A stretch of 64,000 bases of DNA. Origin: JAJDTQ01 sp965204235. Its GTDB lineage: Bacteria; Desulfobacterota; Binatia; UBA9968; JAJDTQ01. The notes under the pieces are model-generated. The model searched no databases. It was not told the origin of the DNA and was given only the letters and a program-made list of their open reading frames with translations. Each line of letters begins with the position of its first letter. The first letter of the stretch is position 1. The DNA lies in NCBI GenBank assembly GCA_965204235.1, contig OZ241979.1, forward strand, positions 372,001 to 436,000. The letters are read 5' to 3'. This document shows positions 50,965-59,683 of this stretch, piece by piece. Position numbers and translations under genes: made by a program.

Positions 50965-52299
50965 TCAGGACCCTCGCCTGTCCCGGATGCGTTTCACCTT
51001 GATGCGGTCCTCGACCCCCAGCGACCCGGCGAGCTCGCCCGGCGGCAGGAGCACCGCCTCCATGGTCAGATTGGTAGCAACTTTCAGTTCCCTTTCCAAC
51101 CGCTGCCGGGTCTCCGCGGCGGGGTCGCAGCCGGGCCGCATCTCCACCTCCACCGTCAACCGGTCCTGCCGTCCGACCCGGTCCACGGTGACCCGGTACT
51201 CACGGGTGAGTTGCGGCAGGCGCTCCAGCGCGGTCTCCACCGAGGTCGGGTAGAACGGGATGCCGCTGACCTTGACCATGTCGCTCATGCGGCCCCTGAG
51301 CCCGGAGATGCGCCGGAACGTCCGCCCGCACGGACAGGGGTCGTCGATGAACGCGCACACGTCCTCGATGTTGTACCGGACCACCGGCGCCGCCTCCTTG
51401 AAGAGACAGGTCACCACGAGCACGCCTTCGCCCCCCGGCGGCGCGGGCTCATGGGTGGTCGGGTCCAGCACTTCGAAGATGTAGGCGTCCTCGTTCACGT
51501 GGTATCCGTTCCGCTCCTCGCACTCGAACGAGGGGGCGCCGGTCTCCACGCTGCCGAAGTTGTCGTACGCGGTCACGCCCCAGCGGCTCTCGATGGCGCG
51601 CCGGGCGGCCTCGGTCATGGTCTCGGAGGTGTGGATGGTGCGCCGCAGGCGGAAGTCCTTCCTCAAGTCGAACCCCTGCCGCTCGGCCACGTCCGCCAGA
51701 TGGAGCACGTAGGAGGGGGTCCCGGCGAGCACGGTGACGCCCCAGTCCCGGGCGATCTTCACCTGCCTCTCGCTCGGGGTGACGCTGCCGCTGCCCGTGG
51801 GCACCACCAGCGCCCCGAGCCGCATGGCCCCCTCGGAGGCGGTGAACCCGACGATGAAGAGGGTGTACGCGAACAGCACCTGGAGGACGTCCCCTTCCCG
51901 GACCCCCTGCGCGTGGAAGCGCCGGCCCCACAGCCGGGCGATGACCTCCCAGTCGTTCCGCGTGAAGAAAAAGGGTTTGGGGTTGCCCGACGTGCCCGAG
52001 CTGGCCTGGACGCGCACCGCGGCGAAGTCGCCCTGGTAGTCGCCGAAGGGAGGGCGGCGCCGCAGGCTGTCCTCGAAGTCGCCCTTGCGGACCACCGGGA
52101 GCTTGCGCACGTCGTCGGCCGAGCGGATGTCCCCGGGTTCGAGCCCGGCCGCCTTCCAGCGGTCGCGGTAGAAAGGGATGCGCTCCCAGCAGCGCCGGAC
52201 CAGGGCCGCCAGGCGCTCTCCCTGGATCCGCCGGATGGCTTCCCGCGGCGCGGTCTCGATCTCCAGGCTCTCCGGAGCGCCGGGGTACATCTCCGCCAC
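50965..52299 (-). CDS. Phenylacetate-CoA ligase-like (PaaK) adenylate-forming enzyme
   Basis: About 444 residues. The P-loop-like motif is VQASSGTSGNPKPFFFTRND near residue 100. YDNFGSVETGAPSFECEERNGYHVNED and VVRYNIEDVCAFIDDPCPCGRTFRRISGLRGR are PaaK landmarks, including the CPCGR zinc-site type loop. The C-terminal domain ends RIKVKRIRDRRGS with the catalytic Lys region. The start is GTG 52299 (AAGGA upstream) or ATG 52290. It is first in a six-gene operon with UbiD. The acid substrate is unknown. Confidence 0.87.
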   Translation of the reverse strand: MAEMYPGAPESLEIETAPREAIRRIQGERLAALVRRCWERIPFYRDRWKAAGLEPGDIRSADDVRKLPVVRKGDFEDSLRRRPPFGDYQGDFAAVRVQASSGTSGNPKPFFFTRNDWEVIARLWGRRFHAQGVREGDVLQVLFAYTLFIVGFTASEGAMRLGALVVPTGSGSVTPSERQVKIARDWGVTVLAGTPSYVLHLADVAERQGFDLRKDFRLRRTIHTSETMTEAARRAIESRWGVTAYDNFGSVETGAPSFECEERNGYHVNEDAYIFEVLDPTTHEPAPPGGEGVLVVTCLFKEAAPVVRYNIEDVCAFIDDPCPCGRTFRRISGLRGRMSDMVKVSGIPFYPTSVETALERLPQLTREYRVTVDRVGRQDRLTVEVEMRPGCDPAAETRQRLERELKVATNLTMEAVLLPPGELAGSLGVEDRIKVKRIRDRRGS

Positions 52300-52397
52300 C
52301 GCACGGTCCTTATGGGCGTACGGTCTCCGGAAACCGGTAGGCGGGGACCTCCCGGCCCAACCCCTTCCGCTCCCGGAACCCCTGCGCCGCGGCCGGG

Positions 52398-53420
52398 TCA
52401 AGCGCCATCGCGCACTTCCCCGGGGCCCGGCTCGCCGGCAGCCGGGAACCCCAGCCTTTCCCTTACCAGATAGAGCGGGCGATGCTTCACTTCGCCGTAG
52501 ATGCGCCCCAGGTACTCCCCGAGCACGCCCATGAGCATGAGCTGCACGCCGCCGAGAAACAGGACGGCGATGAAGACCGTCGCCACGCCGCTGACCCAGG
52601 CGTTGGTGATGAGCCGGACGAGCAGGGCATAGACGATACCCGCAAGGGCCAGCCCGGAGATGACGAAGCCGGTCCAGGTCGCCAGGCGCAGGGGCATGAA
52701 GGAGAACGACAGGATGCCATCGACGGCGAAGCCCAGCATCTTCTTCAACGACCATTCGGTCTCGCCCGCGAGACGAGCCCGCCGCCGGTAGGGAACCGGC
52801 TCCTGGCGGAAGCCGGTCCAGGCCACCATGCCCCGCACGAAGCGGTCTCGCTCCGGCATGGCAAGCAAGGCGTCCGCCACCCTGCGGTCCATGAGCCGGA
52901 AGTCGCCGGCGTTGACGGGAATGACCACGTCGGAGATGCGCGCCATGAAGCGATAGAAGGCGTGCGCCGTCCAGCGCTTGAAGACGGTCTCGCCTTCGCG
53001 TTCGGTGCGCACGCCGTAGGCGACGTCCACCCCTTCGCGCCAGCGGGCGACCATTTCCAGTATGACTTCGGGCGGGTCCTGGAGGTCGGCGTCGATGACC
53101 ACGATGACGTTGCCGCCGGCGTGCTGCAAACCGGCCGTGAGGGCCGCCTGATGGCCGAAATTGCGCGACAGGGCGAGCACCCGCACGCGGTCGTCGGCGC
53201 GCTGGATCTCCCGTAACAGGCGCAACGTGGCGTCCTCGCTGCCGTCATCCACGTAGATGATCTCGAAATCGCTCTCGGGAACCTGCGCAAGGGCGGCCGT
53301 CAGACGGCGATGGGTCTCGGTGATGACCGCTTCCTCGTTGAAGCACGGAACGACCACGGACACGAGGTCGCAGTTCCGGCCGCCTGCCCGCGGCGGCGAG
53401 TTCGAAAGGTGGGTGTCCAT
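52398..53420 (-). CDS. GT2 glycosyltransferase with two C-terminal membrane helices (GtrB/DPM1-like)
   Basis: 340 residues. The GT-A domain begins VSVVVPCFNEEAVITETHRRL; the metal-binding D-x-D is in VIDADLQDPPE, and the R/Q-rich acceptor motif in VAWTGFRQEPVPYRRRAR. Two helices follow near 232-300 (LATWTGFVISGLALAGIVYALL; VATVFIAVLFLGGVQLMLMGVLG). Such enzymes load a sugar on undecaprenyl phosphate at the cytoplasmic face for use by a GT-C transferase. The gene at 53605, a GT-C-like protein, would be a fitting partner. Confidence 0.88.
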   Translation of the reverse strand: MDTHLSNSPPRAGGRNCDLVSVVVPCFNEEAVITETHRRLTAALAQVPESDFEIIYVDDGSEDATLRLLREIQRADDRVRVLALSRNFGHQAALTAGLQHAGGNVIVVIDADLQDPPEVILEMVARWREGVDVAYGVRTEREGETVFKRWTAHAFYRFMARISDVVIPVNAGDFRLMDRRVADALLAMPERDRFVRGMVAWTGFRQEPVPYRRRARLAGETEWSLKKMLGFAVDGILSFSFMPLRLATWTGFVISGLALAGIVYALLVRLITNAWVSGVATVFIAVLFLGGVQLMLMGVLGEYLGRIYGEVKHRPLYLVRERLGFPAAGEPGPGEVRDGA

Positions 53421-53467
53421 GTGGAGTACGCTGCTGCGTTCCTACCGTCAGGGCCGCTCGCTGTCAA

Positions 53468-53571
53468 CGGCGGAAAACCCTGAACGGTTGCCCCCGTTCG
53501 TCCCGAGCGTAGCGAAGCGAAGTCGAAGGACGCGCTTTTTCATGGAGAGAGGCGCCTCGAACCAGAGGTTC
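53468..53571 (+). repeat. Dispersed ~105-bp intergenic repeat, copy D
   Basis: It includes the AAACCCTGAACG lead, the GAGCGTAGCGAAGCGAAGTC core and the GGCGCCTCGAACC tail. It fills the gap between the GT2 gene and the GT-C-like gene. Confidence 0.8.
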
Positions 53572-53604
53572 CGGCAGAGCCTCGGCGGCCGGGGCCGGCG
53601 GGCG

Positions 53605-55662
53605 CTACCGGCTCCCCGGTATCTCCACTTCCCAGTGGTAGTAGGACTTCTCGCGGTATCGGCGTGGCGTCCGTCCCGTCCGGATGCCCGAGACGGGGTA
53701 ATCGGGAAGGGAAAGGACACTCATGCACTTCCCCTCGAACAGCACGGGGAGCCTGCTGAACCGGAGGTCGAGATTGTCGGATCCGTACCGCCTGCGCCAC
53801 CTGGGCAGGTCCTTCGGGTCTTCCGGGACCACCTCCACGAAGAACCCCTGTCTCACTTCCTCCCAGACGCAGGGTTCCCTGACGTGGGTCAGCATGCCGT
53901 CACCGAGATAGACGTCGTAGTAGGAGCGCGCCGCAGGCTCTCTGGACACCGCCCGTTGGTACGCGGCCCGGTAGAACTCCACCAGGTCGTCGGCGCCCGC
54001 CGAATCGTACAGGAACACCTGTTCGTTCCCGGGCGTGAGCAAGGCGTCGCTCTCCACGCGGTCGTGGCTGACGATGAAGTCCGCGGCGCGGGCGGCGACT
54101 TGCACGTCAAGGGATTGCGTCAAGACGCTTCCGGCAAGATAGTACCTCCATCCGTAGTACGGGTGCGTGAGCTGCCTGAACCATTCCGGCTCGACGGATC
54201 CGAGGACCAGGACCACCTTTCCCCGGGTGGTTCCGCGTATGGTCCCGAGTTCGTCCATGGCGGCCCGTTGGAGCTCCGCCGCACGGGCGTCCGGGCCCCG
54301 TCGTCGGTCCATCAGGAAGGCGGAGACGACGAAGGCGAGCAGCGCCGCAACCGCAAGGCCGACCACCGGACCATGCCCCCAGCGCTTGTGGACGTACAGC
54401 AGGAACATTGAGTAGAACGCCAGCGGCACGCCCACGTAGTACAGGGCCTCGTGGACGTGGTCCGGGTATGCCGCATTGTGGCGCATGGGCAGGGTCCAGA
54501 AGAACCCCGACAGGGCAAGGGTGGCCAGCAGCATGCGGCCCCGCCATGCCAACAGCCGCCTCGCAAGCCGAACCACGATCGCGGATGCGACCGCCGCCAT
54601 CAGCAACAACAGGAGGTAAACCGACAACTCCGGCCCCGAAAGGCCGGACGCCGAAAAGGGAACCGAGGGAAACCACCCACGCAAACCGGCCCCCCAGTCG
54701 GTCAGCGCCAATGGCACGGAGGCCACGCGGACACGATAGAACTGCTCTCGCAGGAAGCGCAGCCACCACCCGGGGTCGAAGGAAGCGTCCGGGTCCTGTT
54801 CCAGTCCGGTCCGCCTGAGCATGGACTCGAAGGACGGCAGTTCGGTCACCGGCCTCTCGCCTCCGAACGCGGCGTACTCGTTGGCGAAGTTGAAGCCCAG
54901 GACGACCGCGCCGAACAGCAGCGCGAACACGCCCAGCGCCGTGTAGCGGCTGCGCAGCACCGCCGCCCCGGCGGAACGCACACGCGGCCACGGCGCGGTT
55001 CCCTCCCTCCACGCCCGGACCGCCTCGTGCGCCAGACCGAAGACGAGGAACGGCAGCAGGAACGCATAGACGCGCCACCCCAGCAACAGCGCGACGCAGG
55101 TCCTGGCCAGCAACTGCCGAAACCGTCCCTCCTGCACGAACACCACCATGCCGTGGAAGACCAGCATCACCGCGAACAGGTCCACGCTGTACTCGACGCC
55201 AACCGCGTTGCCGTACAACAGCATGTAGTAGGAGGAGAAGGCCGCGAGGGTGGCGGCCAGCGCGATCCATCGGTGGGAGGTGATCCGGGCGAGGGAGTGG
55301 AAGGCCAGGAGCGCGGCGGCGCTGAACAACAGCAGCATGAGCATGCGGGCGGCCAGGATCCGGGCCGACAGGTCGTTTCCGAAGGGGAGGATGGCGAGTT
55401 TGATCAGTGCGTATCCGCCGACGGGAAAGCGGCTGTACAGATCGTATGCCGGGGCGCCGCCCGGTCCCGGGCGCAGCTCCATGAACAACCGGAAACGGTG
55501 GTCGGGCGACAGGTTCTCGGCCATCGCCAGGTTCTTCGCCGTATTCCAGTTGGTGTTGTAGGGGCGGTAGAAGTATCCCTCGTCGAAGCTGCACAGGAAC
55601 AACGTGGACAGGGCAAGCAGCAACAACGGCAGGGTGAGGCGTTTTCCCGTCTCGCGCATCAT
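53605..55662 (-). CDS. Polytopic membrane protein, GT-C glycosyltransferase-like
   Basis: 685 residues. About 11-12 membrane helices fill residues 8-460, and a soluble C-terminal domain of about 220 residues follows. The first periplasmic loop carries SFDEGYFYRPYNTNWNTAKN, with acidic residues where GT-C enzymes bind a lipid-linked sugar donor. The C-terminal part ends SYYHWEVEIPG. Family membership is inferred from topology and neighbours, not from a full motif set. It overlaps the next upstream gene by 4 bp and precedes the GT2 gene. Confidence 0.65.
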   Translation of the reverse strand: MMRETGKRLTLPLLLLALSTLFLCSFDEGYFYRPYNTNWNTAKNLAMAENLSPDHRFRLFMELRPGPGGAPAYDLYSRFPVGGYALIKLAILPFGNDLSARILAARMLMLLLFSAAALLAFHSLARITSHRWIALAATLAAFSSYYMLLYGNAVGVEYSVDLFAVMLVFHGMVVFVQEGRFRQLLARTCVALLLGWRVYAFLLPFLVFGLAHEAVRAWREGTAPWPRVRSAGAAVLRSRYTALGVFALLFGAVVLGFNFANEYAAFGGERPVTELPSFESMLRRTGLEQDPDASFDPGWWLRFLREQFYRVRVASVPLALTDWGAGLRGWFPSVPFSASGLSGPELSVYLLLLLMAAVASAIVVRLARRLLAWRGRMLLATLALSGFFWTLPMRHNAAYPDHVHEALYYVGVPLAFYSMFLLYVHKRWGHGPVVGLAVAALLAFVVSAFLMDRRRGPDARAAELQRAAMDELGTIRGTTRGKVVLVLGSVEPEWFRQLTHPYYGWRYYLAGSVLTQSLDVQVAARAADFIVSHDRVESDALLTPGNEQVFLYDSAGADDLVEFYRAAYQRAVSREPAARSYYDVYLGDGMLTHVREPCVWEEVRQGFFVEVVPEDPKDLPRWRRRYGSDNLDLRFSRLPVLFEGKCMSVLSLPDYPVSGIRTGRTPRRYREKSYYHWEVEIPGSR

Positions 55663-57113
55663 CCCTCATCGATATAGCGGATCTCCGTGAGCCTCTGCCG
55701 TACCGCCCGGGTGGCTCGTTCCTCCGGAAACTCCTCCAGGTGCGACACGTCATGGAGGAAGTCGAACACGACCAGCACCGCGCCATCGGCGATCCGAACC
55801 TCCACCGCCTTGCCCTCCTGGGTAAACGTCACCATTGCCCTGCTGCGGTCCGGAGAGATGGAAACCCCTCCCTCTTGCCAGGTATGCAGACCTCGCAAAT
55901 GGCCGGGAGTCCGGTGGTTCGGGAAGACCGTGGTCTCCTCGCCGCTCGCCGCGTCCACCATCAGCAGCCGTGACACCTTTCGTCTGCCCTCCGCGTCCAT
56001 CCCGCCCACGTTGTCCATCATGAGAAACCTGGAGCCTTCGAAATGCAGGACGGAGTGCTGCATCATGAACCCGCCGCGCACCACGCGCTTCAACCGATGG
56101 GTGTCGCGGTCCAACACGGCGAATGCATGCACGTTCCTGAGGGATACGACCAAGTCCCCGGGTTCGAGACCCGCGACCGAGACGTCTTCTCCCAACTCGT
56201 CCACGGCGTTCAGGTGCGTCGGGTTACAGGGGTTTACCCACCACAGGACCGAACCACGACCGGACTCGATGATGGCGTCCAACACGGGAATCGACTCCCT
56301 CACCCTCCCGGCAGGGTCGATTACCCTCACCATGTCGTGCTTCAATTCCTCGCAATCCAGGTTGATTTCGAGACGCGTCATTCTCAGCACGCCGCGTCCC
56401 GGCAGCTTCGGGATATCATGGATCGGCCCGTCCAGCCGCATGCCCGGAACCAGGGCCATTTCCCCATCGGTCAGGCGTGGCCGATGGTGGCTGTAGTCCG
56501 GACGGTACCACACCGGCTTGCCGGTCCCGTCGATACGCGCCACCCCGCCGGGGTAAGGGTGCGTATGACGGAAACTGAAGACCACCAGGAGATCCCCGTT
56601 GGCGTATTTCGACACTCCCCTTATCCGCGCATGTTCGAGAAAGGAGAACCCGGGGGCGTGCTCGTACGGGAAATCCGCGGTGAACTCGTCCTCCTTCTCC
56701 AGCCGTTCCTCCAACTCGTCGGGGCGGTACGGATACGCATGCCGGACTTCCCCGCGGCCGGCGTACTCCACCGCAAGACAGCCCACGTGGTCCGGACAGT
56801 ACTCCCGGAAGCGCCCCACCCCTCCCGGAACCAGGATCGGGTCGGTCAAGTGATCGCTGCCCATGAACTCGAAGCGCCGGTCCGCCGCCTGGTCGGGAGG
56901 GACATCCACGAACTCCCATCGGTCCCGGTCGGGGTCACGGAGGTTGGTCTCGACCGCCGTCACGAAGGTTTTCCTGGCGGAAGACAAGAGAGCGTAGGGA
57001 AAGACCTTGTACCGCGCGACGTACAACCCGCCGGCAAAGGCCGCCAGCATGAGCGCCGCCACGAACAGGGGAAGCGGCGCCCTTCTCGGCAACGTCAACC
57101 CGATCCTCCGCAT
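55659..57113 (-). CDS. Arylsulfotransferase (ASST)-like beta-propeller protein, membrane-anchored
   Basis: 484 residues. An N-terminal membrane anchor (PLPLFVAALMLAAFAGGLYVA) precedes a beta-propeller. ASST-type repeats carry His residues: LKHDMVRVIDPAGRV, NPCNPTHLNAVDEL, DLVVSLRNVHAFAVLDRDTH and MMQHSVLHFEGSRFLMMDNVGG. In true ASST the catalytic His forms a sulpho-histidine; many relatives only share the fold. It is translationally coupled to the GT-C-like gene, so a role in modifying a surface glycan is plausible. Confidence 0.75.
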   Translation of the reverse strand: MRRIGLTLPRRAPLPLFVAALMLAAFAGGLYVARYKVFPYALLSSARKTFVTAVETNLRDPDRDRWEFVDVPPDQAADRRFEFMGSDHLTDPILVPGGVGRFREYCPDHVGCLAVEYAGRGEVRHAYPYRPDELEERLEKEDEFTADFPYEHAPGFSFLEHARIRGVSKYANGDLLVVFSFRHTHPYPGGVARIDGTGKPVWYRPDYSHHRPRLTDGEMALVPGMRLDGPIHDIPKLPGRGVLRMTRLEINLDCEELKHDMVRVIDPAGRVRESIPVLDAIIESGRGSVLWWVNPCNPTHLNAVDELGEDVSVAGLEPGDLVVSLRNVHAFAVLDRDTHRLKRVVRGGFMMQHSVLHFEGSRFLMMDNVGGMDAEGRRKVSRLLMVDAASGEETTVFPNHRTPGHLRGLHTWQEGGVSISPDRSRAMVTFTQEGKAVEVRIADGAVLVVFDFLHDVSHLEEFPEERATRAVRQRLTEIRYIDEG

Positions 57114-57196
57114 GCGGCTGCTTCCGTCTTGACAACTACGAACCGTTCATGGATCATCGGCGAGTTCCTTCTCCCCCGCCCCCCGGGGATGCATCC

Positions 57197-58309
57197 ATGG
57201 TCCTCGCCCTCGACAACCGGGACGTGCAACGGCTCATCGACATGAGGCTGTGCATGTCGGCCCTCGACGAAGCCTACCGTGACCTCGGCGCCGGCGCCGC
57301 GGTCACGAGCCCCAGGATCGACCTCCTCACCCCCGATTCCCACGTGGACGTGGATGGCGCCGCGCTGCCAGGCTGCCACATGCTGAAGACCATGTCGGCA
57401 GCCACCCGGAAATACGCCGCCATTCGATTCCTCACGGACAAGGTCTTCTGGCGCGAGCTCGACGGCGCTTTTCGCCGGGAGCGAACCCCCGGAACCAGGA
57501 GGGCGCACAGCGTCACCCGGGGCCTGATCCTCCTGTTCGGCGTGGGAGACGGCGACCTGCTCGCGCTGGTCGGCGAAGGGCACATCCGCAACCTCCGCGT
57601 GGGAGCGGCGGCCGCCCTCGCCGCCAAGCGCCTGGCCGACGCCCAGGCCGCCACCCTGGGCCTGCTCGGGACGGGCTTCATGGCCCGCGCCCACCTGGAC
57701 GCCATGCGGACCGAAAGGAACATCGAGTCCGTTCGAGTTTTCAGCCCCAACCCATTGCATAGGCAACGTTTTGTCCGGGAACTCGAAACCGATGCAGGTA
57801 TGGACGCGGCCGCGGTGGACGCTCCCGAGGACGCCGTCCGGGGAAACGGGATCGTCGTCCTGGCGACGAACTCCCTTGCGCCGGTGATCGAAAGCGACTG
57901 GCTGGAACCCGGCATGTACGTATGCTCGGTCCGCCACTGCGAGATAGCCCCCGACGCCTTCCGCCGGTTCGACGTCCTCGCGGTCAACTCGAGGGACAAC
58001 CTGGGACCCGCCACCTTCATTGCCCGGTCCCGGGAGGAACCGTTCCCGGAAGAGGTCAAGCTGGACATCGAGAAAGGTTATCCGCCCGGCGACTCGGTGG
58101 AGGTGGACTGGAGCAACCTTCCCGACCTGCCGGACCTCCTGTCGGGACGCCACCCGGGCCGGACCGACCCCGCCCAGGTCACCTGCTTCGACAACAGCGT
58201 CGGTTTCGGACTCCAGTTCGCCGCGGTAGCCGGGGCGGTGTACGAGGCCGCGTTGAACCAGGGCGTCGGACGGGAACTTCCGAACGACTGCTTCCCCGAC
58301 CTGTTCTGA
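57197..58309 (+). CDS. Ornithine cyclodeaminase / mu-crystallin family protein
   Basis: 370 residues from ATG 57197 (an earlier ATG at 57149 adds 16 proline-rich residues). Rossmann motif LGLLGTGFMARAHLDAMRTE near residue 155; N-terminal NRDVQRLIDMRLCMSALDEAYRDLG; late VTCFDNSVGFGLQFAAVAGAVYE. It resembles the protein at 47379, but is clearly different in sequence. Divergent from the ASST-like gene, standing alone. The substrate is unknown. Confidence 0.85.
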   Translation: MVLALDNRDVQRLIDMRLCMSALDEAYRDLGAGAAVTSPRIDLLTPDSHVDVDGAALPGCHMLKTMSAATRKYAAIRFLTDKVFWRELDGAFRRERTPGTRRAHSVTRGLILLFGVGDGDLLALVGEGHIRNLRVGAAAALAAKRLADAQAATLGLLGTGFMARAHLDAMRTERNIESVRVFSPNPLHRQRFVRELETDAGMDAAAVDAPEDAVRGNGIVVLATNSLAPVIESDWLEPGMYVCSVRHCEIAPDAFRRFDVLAVNSRDNLGPATFIARSREEPFPEEVKLDIEKGYPPGDSVEVDWSNLPDLPDLLSGRHPGRTDPAQVTCFDNSVGFGLQFAAVAGAVYEAALNQGVGRELPNDCFPDLF

Positions 58310-58426
58310 CGGCCTGTCGCCCGGGCCGGATCTTCGCCGACCCTGACCGCCGAATCCGCAGCGGTCCCGACCACCGCGCTTCACGCGGACCGCACCGGTT
58401 CGAATCCCGTCGGGGACCCCCAGGCG

Positions 58427-58861
58427 TCAGGCCAGCTTCCACTCCTGTCCTTCGATGGGGTCGCCGTCCACGCACACGTAATCCATCTCGTCCTCGGTGC
58501 GGGCGGCGCCGGAGACCTCGATACGGCGGACCTCTTTCCGGTCGGACTTGTAGGCGGCGAAGCGCAGCAGCGCCAGCGGCGTGTCACCGGTGTTCTCGAA
58601 CTGGTAGTAGTGGCCTTCCGGCAAGAGGATGCCGTCCCCCTTCCCGAGGACCGTGCGCTTCTCCTGCTTGTCGAAGAAGGTCGCCTCACCGTCCAGCACC
58701 ACGAACAGGTGGTCTTCGCCGGGGTGCGTGTGCAGCTTGTTCTTCCGCCCCGGCGCGTAGTAGTTGAGGCCGCTCATGAGAACGTCCGTCCGCACCAGCG
58801 GCATGTGGCTCCGGCCGCCGGTGATGCAGGGGGTCTTCACTGTAAAGGTCCGTGCCTCCAT
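58427..58861 (-). CDS. Cupin-domain protein
   Basis: 144 residues. Cupin motif 1 is HTHPGEDHLFVVLDGEATFFDKQ (His-x-His, Glu, distal Gly); motif 2 is LPEGHYYQFENTGDTPLALLRF. The metal ligands His, His, Glu and second-motif His are present, so a metal-dependent enzyme or sensor is likely. The substrate is unknown. It is monocistronic; a TTGACA with a weak -10 lies upstream near 58935. Confidence 0.85.
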   Translation of the reverse strand: MEARTFTVKTPCITGGRSHMPLVRTDVLMSGLNYYAPGRKNKLHTHPGEDHLFVVLDGEATFFDKQEKRTVLGKGDGILLPEGHYYQFENTGDTPLALLRFAAYKSDRKEVRRIEVSGAARTEDEMDYVCVDGDPIEGQEWKLA

Positions 58862-59059
58862 TTTCTCCTCCCGAGTGTCGTTTTCCTGACGCTTCCCTTC
58901 TCACAGCATCCGGTAGAGCAGGCTCCGATCCATGTCAACAACGCCTCCGACCGCGCCATGCGCTGCTCTGCATTCGCTCCTTTTCAGATCCAATGCGACG
59001 CAGCTCGCTCCGAATTGGTCAGAGTAACGGTCCTCGAACAAGGGATCTCAACCATCGGA

Positions 59060-59683
59060 TCACGGACGGATCCAGTCCTCGGGCGGCCACGCATCGAGCC
59101 GTGCCCCGGAAGCCCGGAACAACGTGCCGACGGCTGAGACGAGTTTGCGGAAGCTGCGGCAACCGCGCCAAGCGGATGCAAGATCGAACTGGGCTGTCAG
59201 AGTCGCCTGATCTGTCGCCGGAGAATAGCGCTTGCGAAGCATCTGCCGCTTCAACCGATCCTTGGCGTTTCGTGGACCTTCAGGTTCCGGGAACGATTTC
59301 GCGTCCTCCCGAACCCCTGATTGACCCCGCAGGGATTCGATGCTTGCCAGAAACCACGCTTCGTACTCCCGATTCGCCATGACGACAGGACACGGTACCG
59401 CGCCCGCTACGGCGCGCGCCCATCCATCGAGATCCGGAGCCAGCTCCATCGGGCAATCGTCGTCCGCATCGAAGATCACGAGAATGCCTACGCAATCTTC
59501 AGTGAGGGCCGCCACGCGGATTGCGTTCTGCAGAGTCTCCTGATTCACGAGTTCCGATCGCGAGCGCCGATGCGGTTTCGCAATCTCCACCCCCCAGGCC
59601 CGAGCTTCACAGCGCAAGCGTCGGAGTAGAATCGGCACTGCGGACACCTCGCCATGGCCTTCGACGATCGGTTGGATCTTCAT
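59060..59683 (-). CDS. DUF4276 (TOPRIM-like) protein, partner of the AAA ATPase
   Basis: 207 residues starting MKIQPIVEGHGEVSAVPILL. IVEGHGE resembles the VEGxxE start of TOPRIM domains, and ILVIFDADDDCP gives the D-x-D motif near residues 73-78. EYEAWFLASIESLRG is the next DUF4276 hallmark. TOPRIM proteins of this kind pair with ATPases in OLD-type nucleases. Its ATG overlaps the ATPase stop (ATGA), so the two are a translationally coupled pair and probably a complex. Confidence 0.8.
   Translation of the reverse strand: MKIQPIVEGHGEVSAVPILLRRLRCEARAWGVEIAKPHRRSRSELVNQETLQNAIRVAALTEDCVGILVIFDADDDCPMELAPDLDGWARAVAGAVPCPVVMANREYEAWFLASIESLRGQSGVREDAKSFPEPEGPRNAKDRLKRQMLRKRYSPATDQATLTAQFDLASAWRGCRSFRKLVSAVGTLFRASGARLDAWPPEDWIRP

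Noticed and set aside
58340..58425. Possible selC (tRNA-Sec) because a hairpin loop shows TCA near a T-arm-like sequence
   Set aside because: No 8-bp acceptor stem pairs with the 3' end, no long variable arm fits, and the T-stem has a mismatch. The TCA loop is a chance GC hairpin.
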